Shown here: piece by piece, positions 13,458 through 19,563 of the stretch
Layout: each line of letters starts with the position of its first letter
Position numbering within the stretch: position 1 is the first letter of the stretch
From: Bacteroidaceae bacterium
GTDB taxonomy: Bacteria > Bacteroidota > Bacteroidia > Bacteroidales > Bacteroidaceae
Direction: 5' to 3'
Assembly: GCA_024398435.1 (NCBI GenBank)
Contig: JAKSJD010000015.1
Coordinates: 1 to 34,045, forward strand
DNA length: 34,045 nucleotides
Made by a program: the position numbers and the translations under genes
Notes under the pieces: generated by a model
Told to the model about the DNA's origin: nothing
Database searches by the model: none
Seen by the model: only the letters and a program-made list of their open reading frames with translations

Positions 13458-13781
13458 ATGAGTAGCAAGATAGAATATGTTAACTGCAAATACAACGATG
13501 GAGTGCAGTGCGAAAAGAGATTGCACAAAGATGGAACACCATGTGCCACATGCGGTTTTTCCCCTAATGTAGAAAAGGAACGAAAATCTGATATCCCGGA
13601 TGGAATCCGAAACAAAAGGCGAAGCGATGTAATCATCAATGGTATTGAATACAGATGCAGGAATTGCACTAAATGGCACCAAGAAAGATGCCCGATGGTA
13701 GGCAGGAATCAGCTTGGCATGATGGTGAATAAAGCACCGCAAGATGGATTCTGCTACGCATTTGAGGATAGGTACAAGTGA
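13458..13781 (+). CDS. Cys-rich zinc-binding hypothetical protein
   Basis: This 107-residue protein contains CKY...C, CATC and a second cluster CRNC...C...C, suggesting two small zinc knuckles at about residues 10-32 and 67-98. GGAGG lies 7 bases before the ATG. It lies in the early operon between RusA and the ArpU-like regulator. No family is recognised. It is the first of several Cys-rich small proteins in this region (13458-16015). Confidence 0.75.
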   Translation: MSSKIEYVNCKYNDGVQCEKRLHKDGTPCATCGFSPNVEKERKSDIPDGIRNKRRSDVIINGIEYRCRNCTKWHQERCPMVGRNQLGMMVNKAPQDGFCYAFEDRYK

Positions 13782-13791
13782 GGGGTGACCG

Positions 13792-14205
13792 ATGAGCAAA
13801 TATACTCATTGGTGGAGACCGAATGTCGAAAGGGCGTTGCGAGAATATCCACGATTAAAGGCGAAGAAAAACGCCATGCAGGAATGCTCGATAACTCCGA
13901 ACTATAGTGGACTATCTGGTTCGACAGGACCATCTCGGACAACGGAACAGATAGCACTCCGGCAACTGCCGGATGAGGAAGAAAAATGGATAGTAGCAAT
14001 CGAGAGAGCAACGGAAGAAATTGCGAAGCAAAAAGACGGAGCGGATGTTCTGAGGATTGTTGAGGAATGCTACTACAGGAAATCGATGACATTGGCAGGC
14101 GTTGCGATGAAATACTACATGGATGAGAGGACAGCACTCAGACGGAGAAACAGATTCATCGTATCGGTTGCAAAACACATGGGATATTTGAAAGGAGAAC
14201 TTTGA
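13792..14205 (+). CDS. ArpU-like phage late transcriptional regulator
   Basis: This 137-residue protein resembles the ArpU/RinA group, which has a sigma-70 region 4-like C-terminus. A helical N-terminus (MSKYTHWWRPNVERALREYPRLKAK) precedes a conserved middle (TEQIALRQLPDEEEKWIVAIERA) and a C-terminal helix-turn-helix (SMTLAGVAMKYYMDERTALRRRNRFI, about 101-127). Proteins of this family activate late operons. The obvious target here would be the promoter at 16815-16823. The GAGGGG ribosome binding site is good. Confidence 0.85.
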   Translation: MSKYTHWWRPNVERALREYPRLKAKKNAMQECSITPNYSGLSGSTGPSRTTEQIALRQLPDEEEKWIVAIERATEEIAKQKDGADVLRIVEECYYRKSMTLAGVAMKYYMDERTALRRRNRFIVSVAKHMGYLKGEL

Positions 14206-14206
14206 T

Positions 14207-14362
14207 TTGGATAAATGTAAGGATTGCAAGTGGCTCGATTTGGAACAGAAAAAGAGTGTGGGATACAGATGCACTTGCCCTACTATCGAGAGAAAAAAGG
14301 ACATTGCAAACTGGATGGCATTGACTAAGCCTGCGTGCAAGAAAGGATTCGAACACAGATGA
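14207..14362 (+). CDS. Small Cys-rich protein (51 aa, TTG start)
   Basis: The frame begins with TTG at 14207, 9 bases after AAAGGAG (14191-14197), and ends with TGA at 14360-14362, overlapping the next ATG. The 51-residue product (MDKCKDCKWLDLEQKK...) has five Cys in CxxC-like spacing (CKDC, CTC, AC), suggesting one zinc site. No family is recognised. A non-ATG start lowers confidence, but the ribosome binding site and the ATGA junction support it. Confidence 0.65.
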   Translation: MDKCKDCKWLDLEQKKSVGYRCTCPTIERKKDIANWMALTKPACKKGFEHR

Positions 14363-14628
14363 ACTTATATGAGCGTGCAGTGCTGACATTTGGCAGGATG
14401 AATCAAACGATTGTTGCGATAGAGGAATTATCAGAACTGCAAAAAGAGTTGACAAAGCATCTCCGGGGCATCGGAAGGAATGAATGCCTTGCGGAAGAAA
14501 TGGCAGATGTTCAAATCGTCATGGAGCAATTACTTCTGATTTTCGACAATGGCAAAGAGGTGCAGGAAGAAAAGAATCGAAAACTGAAGCGACTTGAGGA
14601 ACGAATCGAAAGAGAGGAGAACTGGTAA
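14359..14628 (+). CDS. MazG-like nucleotide pyrophosphohydrolase
   Basis: The ATG at 14359 (89 residues) overlaps the stop of the gene before and was preferred to the longer frame. EELSELQKELTKH (residues 23-35) and EEMADVQIVMEQ (about 47-58) form the EExxE...ExxD metal-binding set of all-alpha MazG-like NTP pyrophosphatases. Phage versions clean nucleotide pools or lower host (p)ppGpp; which substrate is used here is unknown. The C-terminus is a basic, charged helix. Confidence 0.85.
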   Translation: MNLYERAVLTFGRMNQTIVAIEELSELQKELTKHLRGIGRNECLAEEMADVQIVMEQLLLIFDNGKEVQEEKNRKLKRLEERIEREENW

Positions 14629-15231
14629 ATGGATTTGCGACTGCAATTCGTCAAGTGCCCTCGTGACCCATATTGTAAAGGGTGCTACTACTATAGAGGT
14701 GCTCAGAACAGACAGCACGGAATCATGTATTGTATGTATTGGGATATAGAACCAGGACTTCGTGGATGTCCTCCCGGCAAGGGATGCACAAAATACACGA
14801 AGAAGAAACCAACGAAAAAAGAGATGCGGAATGCAGATTTACAACCAAGGAAAACATCATGGGATAAGGAACGAGGCTATAAACTATATTGCCAAGGGAA
14901 CTATGCGAGAACCATAGCAATAGAATGTTGCTGTTCCACTGCTTCTGTAAATATGATGTTTGCAGAATGGAAGAAGCGTGCTGAGGCAGAAGGAATCGTC
15001 CGGGACAAAATCAGCAGAGAAGTTCCGTCAAAGTGGGATAAAGAACAAGGATACAAACTGTTCTGCGATGGATGGACATATGATGAAATCGCAAAGCATT
15101 TTGAGGTTGGCGGTACAACTGTAGAGCGTGCCTCAGTGATTTGGAGAGATAGAGCAATAGCAGAAGGTATCGACAGAAGGGCAAGAGTGATTCGGAGAAG
15201 AAAAGCAATGAAAGGTGGCAAGAATGATTAA
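14629..15231 (+). CDS. Cys-rich protein with two tandem HTH repeats
   Basis: This 200-residue protein starts with a Cys-rich part (residues 10-56, CKGCYYY, CMYW, GCPPGKGC) likely to bind zinc. Two homologous repeats of about 45 residues follow: WDKERGYKLYCQG... at about 79-123 and WDKEQGYKLFCDG... at about 136-180. Each ends in a W-K/R-x-RA-AEGI motif and looks like a helix-turn-helix (for example YDEIAKHFEVGGTTVE). The tail is very basic (RRARVIRRRKAMKGG). This looks like a DNA-binding protein with a duplicated domain. No family is recognised. The GAGGAG ribosome binding site is strong. Confidence 0.8.
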   Translation: MDLRLQFVKCPRDPYCKGCYYYRGAQNRQHGIMYCMYWDIEPGLRGCPPGKGCTKYTKKKPTKKEMRNADLQPRKTSWDKERGYKLYCQGNYARTIAIECCCSTASVNMMFAEWKKRAEAEGIVRDKISREVPSKWDKEQGYKLFCDGWTYDEIAKHFEVGGTTVERASVIWRDRAIAEGIDRRARVIRRRKAMKGGKND

Positions 15232-15379
15232 ATATTATTGGTTCTGCATCCGGTGGTTGTACCGCAACCGTAACTGGAAGAACACCCGGCAGAAATTCAA
15301 AGCTATGGAAAGGGATTGGGAAAATGCGATTAAAAATTCCCATGTTGCCCATTCTGCGGAGCGAAGATGGATGAGGTGA
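15224..15379 (+). pseudogene. Small protein with a probable frameshift before a C-terminal zinc ribbon
   Basis: The ATG at 15224 overlaps the previous stop and opens a 51-residue frame ending with TGA at 15377-15379. From an A-run at 15332-15336 onward, the -1 frame encodes FPCCPFCGAKMDEVSE, a textbook C-terminal zinc ribbon. That frame ends with TGA at 15385-15387, exactly overlapping the next ATG (15384). The zero-frame tail (SHVAHSAERRWMR) looks random. I read this as a one-base indel, sequencing error or frameshift in a gene that should end at 15387. The first 37 residues are aromatic and basic. Confidence 0.65.
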
Positions 15380-15383
15380 GCGA

Positions 15384-15593
15384 ATGAGAGATGACACTTG
15401 CTTCAGTTGCAGTAACATGATTTTTAACCCGGATAGGCTGTACCCCTATAAATGTCGGAAAAACAAGGCGTGCTCGTATGGTACTATGCTTACGCTGATG
15501 CAGGCCAATGGAATAGACATTTTTAATTGTGCTACAAAATGCAAAAATTTTAAAAGCAAATTTGATGAGGTGGCTGATGACAGTAGACATTAA
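15384..15593 (+). CDS. Small Cys-rich hypothetical protein (69 aa)
   Basis: This 69-residue protein (MRDDTCFSCSNMIFNPDRL) contains seven Cys, with CFSC at the start and later CRKNKAC and CATKC, suggesting one or two zinc sites. It starts within an ATGA junction with the frameshifted zinc-ribbon reading of the gene before. GAGG precedes the ATG. Function unknown. Confidence 0.7.
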   Translation: MRDDTCFSCSNMIFNPDRLYPYKCRKNKACSYGTMLTLMQANGIDIFNCATKCKNFKSKFDEVADDSRH

Positions 15594-15735
15594 AACTGCC
15601 CACACTTTAAGCGGCAACGGCAGAGAGAAATGCTATGTTGTAATCAACGATACATTCTATATCGCCATCCGCAAAAAGCTGTGGGATGAACTTAATCACT
15701 TTTTGACCGAAGAACGGAGTAAACGGGATGGATAA
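15577..15735 (+). CDS. Small hypothetical protein (52 aa)
   Basis: The ATG at 15577 was chosen because GAGG lies 6 bases upstream; a longer frame from 15529 lacks a ribosome binding site. The 52-residue product (MTVDIKTAHTLSGNGREKC...) has three likely beta strands (KCYVVINDTFYIAI) and a C-terminal helix. It overlaps its neighbours by 17 and 8 bases. No family is recognised. Confidence 0.65.
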   Translation: MTVDIKTAHTLSGNGREKCYVVINDTFYIAIRKKLWDELNHFLTEERSKRDG

Positions 15736-16015
15736 AGCACTGCGTGATTTGAAATGGCTTTACGAAGCTCTCCGCAAAGGTGGCAAGACCGCTGAATTTT
15801 ACGAAGCACAAGCACCGATAATCGGAGAGGTTCTGAAGCATATGATTTCCGCACAACGAAACGAAATCCTCATTACAGAGTATCTGTCTAAATGCCATTG
15901 CTGTGACGAATGCTTCTGCGAATGTTGGTGCATTCTCAATAACCGCAGAAAAGGCAGAGTGCCGCACGATGGGTGCAAACAGAACATATTGGACAGAATG
16001 TGTGAAGAAGTCTAA
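15728..16015 (+). CDS. Hypothetical protein with dense Cys cluster
   Basis: This 95-residue protein is helical in its first half and then carries CHCCDECFCECWC (about residues 56-68) plus two later Cys. Such density fits a small metal-binding module. GGAG and ACGGG lie before the ATG, which overlaps the preceding stop. No family is recognised. Confidence 0.7.
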   Translation: MDKALRDLKWLYEALRKGGKTAEFYEAQAPIIGEVLKHMISAQRNEILITEYLSKCHCCDECFCECWCILNNRRKGRVPHDGCKQNILDRMCEEV

Positions 16016-16024
16016 TGTTGCTAA

Positions 16025-16255
16025 ATGAAGATTCATATGGAAAAAGCAAAAGAGATTCTTAAAAAGACAGAAAAACAAAATTTCCTTAGTGGATTAGATT
16101 TTTCTGTTGCAATTCAAGATTTGCTGATTTCAGAAGGTGGATGGGTAATTGACACAGGCAATTATGAGAATGTAAATGCAGAATGCCTTATAAGGCTTAT
16201 GCACAAAATCGAGAAACACCCATTTCTTTGGAAGATGTTTTTCATGATTGCATAA
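16025..16255 (+). CDS. Small hypothetical protein (76 aa)
   Basis: This 76-residue frame starts at the ATG at 16025, with an alternative ATG at 16037. Neither has a clear ribosome binding site, so expression may depend on reinitiation from the gene ending at 16015. The product is amphipathic and helical (MEKAKEILKKTEKQNFL, ECLIRLMHKIEKH). It is supported mainly by operon position and reasonable composition. Confidence 0.5.
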   Translation: MKIHMEKAKEILKKTEKQNFLSGLDFSVAIQDLLISEGGWVIDTGNYENVNAECLIRLMHKIEKHPFLWKMFFMIA

Positions 16256-16301
16256 ATGTCAACAATTTGAAAAGATTTATGCCAAAGTATGAGGTAAGCG
16301 A

Positions 16302-16472
16302 ATGAACAGAGAAGGACTGTTTCGATTGTCTGAGGCATCTTGCATGAAATTTGCACTAAAGGAATATGGAATCGATGTATCGACAACAATGGCAGGCTCG
16401 ATTGAGAAAGTATTCATGGAATATATGTTGAAGGCAGGACATGTAGAAAAACTGGATGATGTAATTGAATGA
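16302..16472 (+). CDS. Small hypothetical protein (56 aa)
   Basis: The ATG at 16302 has GAGG 7 bases upstream; the stop is TGA at 16470-16472. The 56-residue product (MNREGLFRLSEASCMKFAL...) is predicted helical with an acidic end (EKLDDVIE). It is the last gene of the early plus-strand operon before repeat copy B, whose terminator-like hairpin may end transcription. No family is recognised. Confidence 0.6.
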   Translation: MNREGLFRLSEASCMKFALKEYGIDVSTTMAGSIEKVFMEYMLKAGHVEKLDDVIE

Positions 16473-16541
16473 GGAAATGAGCAAATTGAAACTGACAATC
16501 AGACCAATATATTGCATAAATATAGAGCAAAAAACATGATA

Positions 16542-16764
16542 TCTCCCAAGAGGCTAAAAATTGCGATATTTGCCATTTTTTATCACGGATAGCATTATAT
16601 ATGGCATCGAGAAATTCGTCGATTTAGCCTGTTCACAAAAAAACACTCAAATGTTGGGATATTCACTGAAAGTGCAGGAAACTCCGAACAATATTCACAA
16701 ATAGTGATGATTATGCATGGTTCGGTGCATAAAAATCACAAAAAGTGTCCACAGTTCGTGAACA
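16542..16764 (+). repeat. Long noncoding direct repeat, copy B
   Basis: This is the gap-free counterpart of 5498-5720 (about 70% identical, same strand). It lies in a 418-base stretch without genes (16473-16890), between the early and late operons. It contains the terminator-like hairpin (about 16555-16581), three operator-like sites (16662-16676 TTCACTGAAAGTGCA, 16694-16708 TTCACAAATAGTGAT, 16735-16749 ATCACAAAAAGTGTC) and an end palindrome (16746-16764) whose loop is inverted relative to copy A. The late promoter lies just downstream. The role is unknown. Confidence 0.85.
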
Positions 16765-16814
16765 CACAAAAAATGATGGATTTCTGAATGTTGTCGGATA
16801 GCGTCCTAAATATG

Positions 16815-16823
16815 TGGTATACT
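16815..16823 (+). promoter_or_regulatory. Extended -10 promoter for the late operon
   Basis: TGG-TATACT (extended -10 at 16815-16816, -10 at 16818-16823) has no consensus -35 at 17 bp; a TTGTCG lies too far upstream. This is typical of an activator-dependent promoter, and the ArpU-like protein is the natural candidate. Transcription should start near 16830. The HNH gene is the first gene downstream. Confidence 0.6.
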
Positions 16824-16844
16824 TGCAATCGTGAGAAAGCAAGA

Positions 16845-16875
16845 ATCGGGATGGCAAACGCCATTCCGATTTTTG
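16845..16875 (+). terminator. Promoter-proximal terminator/attenuator of the late operon
   Basis: An 11-bp stem (16845-16855 with 16860-16870, one G-T pair) has a 4-base loop and is followed by a T-run (16870-16874). It lies only about 15 bases after the predicted start of transcription and before the ribosome binding site of the HNH gene. It should terminate or pause RNA polymerase unless an antitermination factor acts. Confidence 0.7.
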
Positions 16876-16890
16876 TTGCCGGAGGAACAT

Positions 16891-17142
16891 ATGGAAAATG
16901 AAGACTTTTATGTTTCCAAAAAATGGAGGCAGAAACGAGAAGCAATATTGAGGCGTGACAAATACACATGCATGAATTGCCGTAGGTATGGAAAAAAGAG
17001 AGAGGCAACAACTGTGCATCACATTAAGCATTTGGATGAGTTCCCGGAACTGGCGTTCGATGACAAAAATTTAATAAGTTTATGTGGCAAGTGCCACAAC
17101 AAAATGCACCCGGAGAAAGGAAAGAAACATGGGCATTACTAA
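16891..17142 (+). CDS. HNH endonuclease
   Basis: The ATG at 16891 (83 residues) has GGAGG 5 bases upstream. A GTG at 16831 in the same frame, close to the predicted transcript start, would be a leaderless alternative. The HNH fold is clear: CMNCRRYG (about residues 28-35), VHHIKHLDEFPELAFDDKNLISLC (about 44-67) and CHNKMH. Small HNH proteins of this type, placed before TerS/TerL, help terminase cut DNA in many cos phages. Here four to five extra genes separate it from the terminase. Confidence 0.92.
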   Translation: MENEDFYVSKKWRQKREAILRRDKYTCMNCRRYGKKREATTVHHIKHLDEFPELAFDDKNLISLCGKCHNKMHPEKGKKHGHY

Positions 17143-18115
17143 GAGGTTCAAAGATAATCCTACTGCATATTACGCTTTGAGTGTATGTGCAACATGGGCA
17201 GGCATTGGTTCACTTATGAACGGAGTGACCATGACTCAGACATACGGAATTATTCCTTCCGCTATTTGGGCATTCGGCAACACTCTTGCATGTATGCTTT
17301 TCGTATGGATAGTCGGAAGGGTAAGCTATTGCAGGCAAGTGTTTTGTTCACGGACAATGAAGCTGATTTGCGGAATTATGTGCATATTTCAGAGTTGGTT
17401 GTCCATGAACGGAATGCAGACGATTTTTGCTGATACAGTGCTTGGCGAAAAGTCCGGCATGATTATTGCTTATGCATTGGCAACATTATTTCTGATACTG
17501 CTGATTCGGCACGGAATGGTTAGAAATGTTCTGACAGATGGTTACGGATGGATTGCTGTTTATGCTCTTGCAGTAATTGTGACTGCGATTGCAATGATTA
17601 ACTCGTATGGTCATTACAACGAAATATCTCTCGGATTGAATTATGAGAGCATGAGGACTGGAATTTGGAAATCGATTCTTTTGTTGCCCGGACCTTTTAC
17701 ATATCCTTACTTTTTCGAACTGCTTTCTTACAACGAAAACAATTCTGATGGAACATCGGAAGTAAACATGAAAAAGGCGTTTGTATTAGGTGGATTGATG
17801 TTCGGTGCATACATGCTGATTGTATTTCCTCTTGCATGGGCACAGTTTTCGCCTGCATTGAACATCATAAAAGCAATCCTAATCACAATCATTGGTACAT
17901 CCACACTGAGTTCCGCAATGTATTCGATTTATATTGCATTCGGGAAGAAAATCGGATTTGCGGTGAATGCATTGATAATTCTCGGATGGAGCATCTTGAT
18001 TCCGCTTGGTGTAATGGGTCTTTGGACTCTTATGGCTAATATTCGGATTTATCTTGTCGGACTTGGAATTGTAACAGCGATTGTTCTTGGAGTCATAAAC
18101 AAACATGAGCGATGA
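17129..18115 (+). CDS. Polytopic membrane protein, possible transporter-like
   Basis: The ATG at 17129 (328 residues) was chosen for its AGAAAGG ribosome binding site; it overlaps the HNH stop. About nine to ten hydrophobic helices span nearly the whole length, starting with YYALSVCATWAGIGSLMNG. The glycine-broken first helix recalls APC/LeuT-fold transporters, but I cannot assign a family or substrate. Basic and short cytoplasmic loops fit a plasma-membrane protein. It opens the inserted cassette and overlaps the first PP-loop gene by 11 bases, so it is probably co-expressed with it. It is not a holin by length or position. Confidence 0.75.
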   Translation: MGITKRFKDNPTAYYALSVCATWAGIGSLMNGVTMTQTYGIIPSAIWAFGNTLACMLFVWIVGRVSYCRQVFCSRTMKLICGIMCIFQSWLSMNGMQTIFADTVLGEKSGMIIAYALATLFLILLIRHGMVRNVLTDGYGWIAVYALAVIVTAIAMINSYGHYNEISLGLNYESMRTGIWKSILLLPGPFTYPYFFELLSYNENNSDGTSEVNMKKAFVLGGLMFGAYMLIVFPLAWAQFSPALNIIKAILITIIGTSTLSSAMYSIYIAFGKKIGFAVNALIILGWSILIPLGVMGLWTLMANIRIYLVGLGIVTAIVLGVINKHER

Positions 18116-18923
18116 AACCAGTAACGGAAGAAACCGATTAAAGTCGAAGCATTACAACACAAGAGAAGAGTGGATGGATGTTTGGAACAATTATAAAGAT
18201 GTTCAGACAAAAGAATTCACTGAGGAAATGATAGCTGATGCTGTTTCTGAGATAAAAGAAATATGTGCAGGTAAAGTTCCTGCATATGCTTGGAGTGGTG
18301 GAAAGGATAGCATAGCTTTGCAGATTGTGTGTGAGGATGCAGGCATCAAAAAAGGATTCTGTTGTTACAACGATTTATACTTCCAAAAGAGTATTGATTT
18401 CTTTTATGAGCATTGCCCGGAAGGAGTTGAAATCGTTAATACCGGGGAAGATATTGCTTGGCTTTCAAGAAACCCAAAATTCTTATTCCCGAAAGGTGCT
18501 GTCGCATGGAATGTTAGAACGCACTTACGATATCAGCCTATATATTGCAAGAAAAACAATGTCGACATATTGCTGATGGGCAAACGAAGACAGGATGGGA
18601 ATTGGGTTCCCGATAATATAGTGAATAGAAGTTCCGGTGGCGTGGATATCTATTGCCCATTGAGACATTGGACTCATGAGAATGTTATTTGTGCAATCAG
18701 ACATAGAGGGAAAACACTTTCAAGGTTTTATCTTGATGATGAGATAGGATTCCACTTTGGAGATACAAAGTTTGCAATAATGGGTCCAAGCAGAGGTGAA
18801 TCTGTTTGTGATGCATGGAATAGGATTTATTCCGTTGAGAAAATGAAAGTCATTCAGTGTGCTGAACATGGAATCGAGTCAGCAAGAGAATACTTAAACA
18901 AAAAGAGAGAGGGGTACTATTGA
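18105..18923 (+). CDS. PAPS reductase-like PP-loop protein 1
   Basis: This 272-residue protein has the PP-loop signature YAWSGGKDSIALQIV (SGGKDS at residues 64-69) that binds ATP or PAPS in the PAPS reductase/DndC superfamily. It also has MGKRRQDGNW and the later CPLRHWTHENV, equivalent to the 'P-I-x-x-W' helix of the family. It lacks an obvious C-terminal CxxC redox pair. Such phage proteins are often paired with ParB-fold proteins, as here (2-base gap to 18925). The likely chemistry is adenylation or sulfur transfer to a nucleic acid or small molecule; the substrate is unknown. Confidence 0.88.
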   Translation: MSDETSNGRNRLKSKHYNTREEWMDVWNNYKDVQTKEFTEEMIADAVSEIKEICAGKVPAYAWSGGKDSIALQIVCEDAGIKKGFCCYNDLYFQKSIDFFYEHCPEGVEIVNTGEDIAWLSRNPKFLFPKGAVAWNVRTHLRYQPIYCKKNNVDILLMGKRRQDGNWVPDNIVNRSSGGVDIYCPLRHWTHENVICAIRHRGKTLSRFYLDDEIGFHFGDTKFAIMGPSRGESVCDAWNRIYSVEKMKVIQCAEHGIESAREYLNKKREGYY

Positions 18924-18924
18924 A

Positions 18925-19563
18925 ATGCTTATTGAACAGAAAGATATTAAATTTCTAAAGCATCCAAAGAAGAACATCAGAAAGCACCCGGACAAACAGA
19001 TTTGCGAATATGTTCGGTCTTTGGAAATGTTTGGGCAGACGAAACCAATCATCTGTAATGAGGACGGAGTTGTTCTTGTTGGCAACGGACTTCTTGATGC
19101 ATTGATTCGCATGGGTGCTGAAACCGCTGACTGCTATGTCATGGCAGGCTTGTCTGAGAAAGAACAGATGAAACTGATGATGGCAGACAACAAAGTCTAT
19201 GACCTTGGTTCTACGGATGTTGATGTATTTGATGCATTCGTGAGTGAGTTGCAGGGTGACATTGATGTTCCGGGTTGGGATGAAGAACTGCTTCAGTTGT
19301 TACAGTCAACACCGACTGAAGCAACTAAGGCAGTAAGTAGCTATGGAGCATACACAGAAGAACAGATATCACATCTGTCTGAGAAAAAAATAGAGCACGA
19401 ATTTGTTACTGCTGAACAAACAGGCGGAGCATCTCCGTATGCAAATGTTGCACCGGTAACCAAATCCGCTACTGTTGCACCTGTTGCTGTTGTTGAGGAA
19501 GAAGTCATGGCAACAGGCAAATATGTTATTTGCCCGAAGTGCGGTGAGAAAATATGGCTGTAA
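18925..19563 (+). CDS. ParB/Srx-fold protein 1 with C-terminal zinc knuckle
   Basis: This 212-residue protein has a ParB N-terminal-like domain: IRKHPDKQICEYVRSLEMFGQTKPIICNE and the GNGLLDALIRMG motif (about residues 54-65), the counterpart of GHGR. A variable linker follows, then a C-terminal CPKC-type half zinc motif (ICPKCGEKIWL). It sits between the two PP-loop genes and overlaps the second by 10 bases. Proteins of this kind accompany PAPS-reductase-like partners (IbrB with IbrA; DndB with DndC by analogy). It probably binds DNA or nucleotide to guide its partner. Confidence 0.85.
   Translation: MLIEQKDIKFLKHPKKNIRKHPDKQICEYVRSLEMFGQTKPIICNEDGVVLVGNGLLDALIRMGAETADCYVMAGLSEKEQMKLMMADNKVYDLGSTDVDVFDAFVSELQGDIDVPGWDEELLQLLQSTPTEATKAVSSYGAYTEEQISHLSEKKIEHEFVTAEQTGGASPYANVAPVTKSATVAPVAVVEEEVMATGKYVICPKCGEKIWL

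Noticed and set aside
15224-15379. Programmed -1 frameshift at the A5 run as in gpGT
   Set aside because: The run does not form a proper X-XXY-YYZ heptamer in the zero frame (the P-site codon would re-pair on TAA), so an indel or sequencing error is more likely than recoding.
16831-16890. N-terminal extension of the HNH protein from GTG at 16831
   Set aside because: It would be translated through the terminator hairpin, has no ribosome binding site, and the ATG at 16891 has a well-placed GGAGG. Leaderless translation remains possible, so I mention it only as an alternative.
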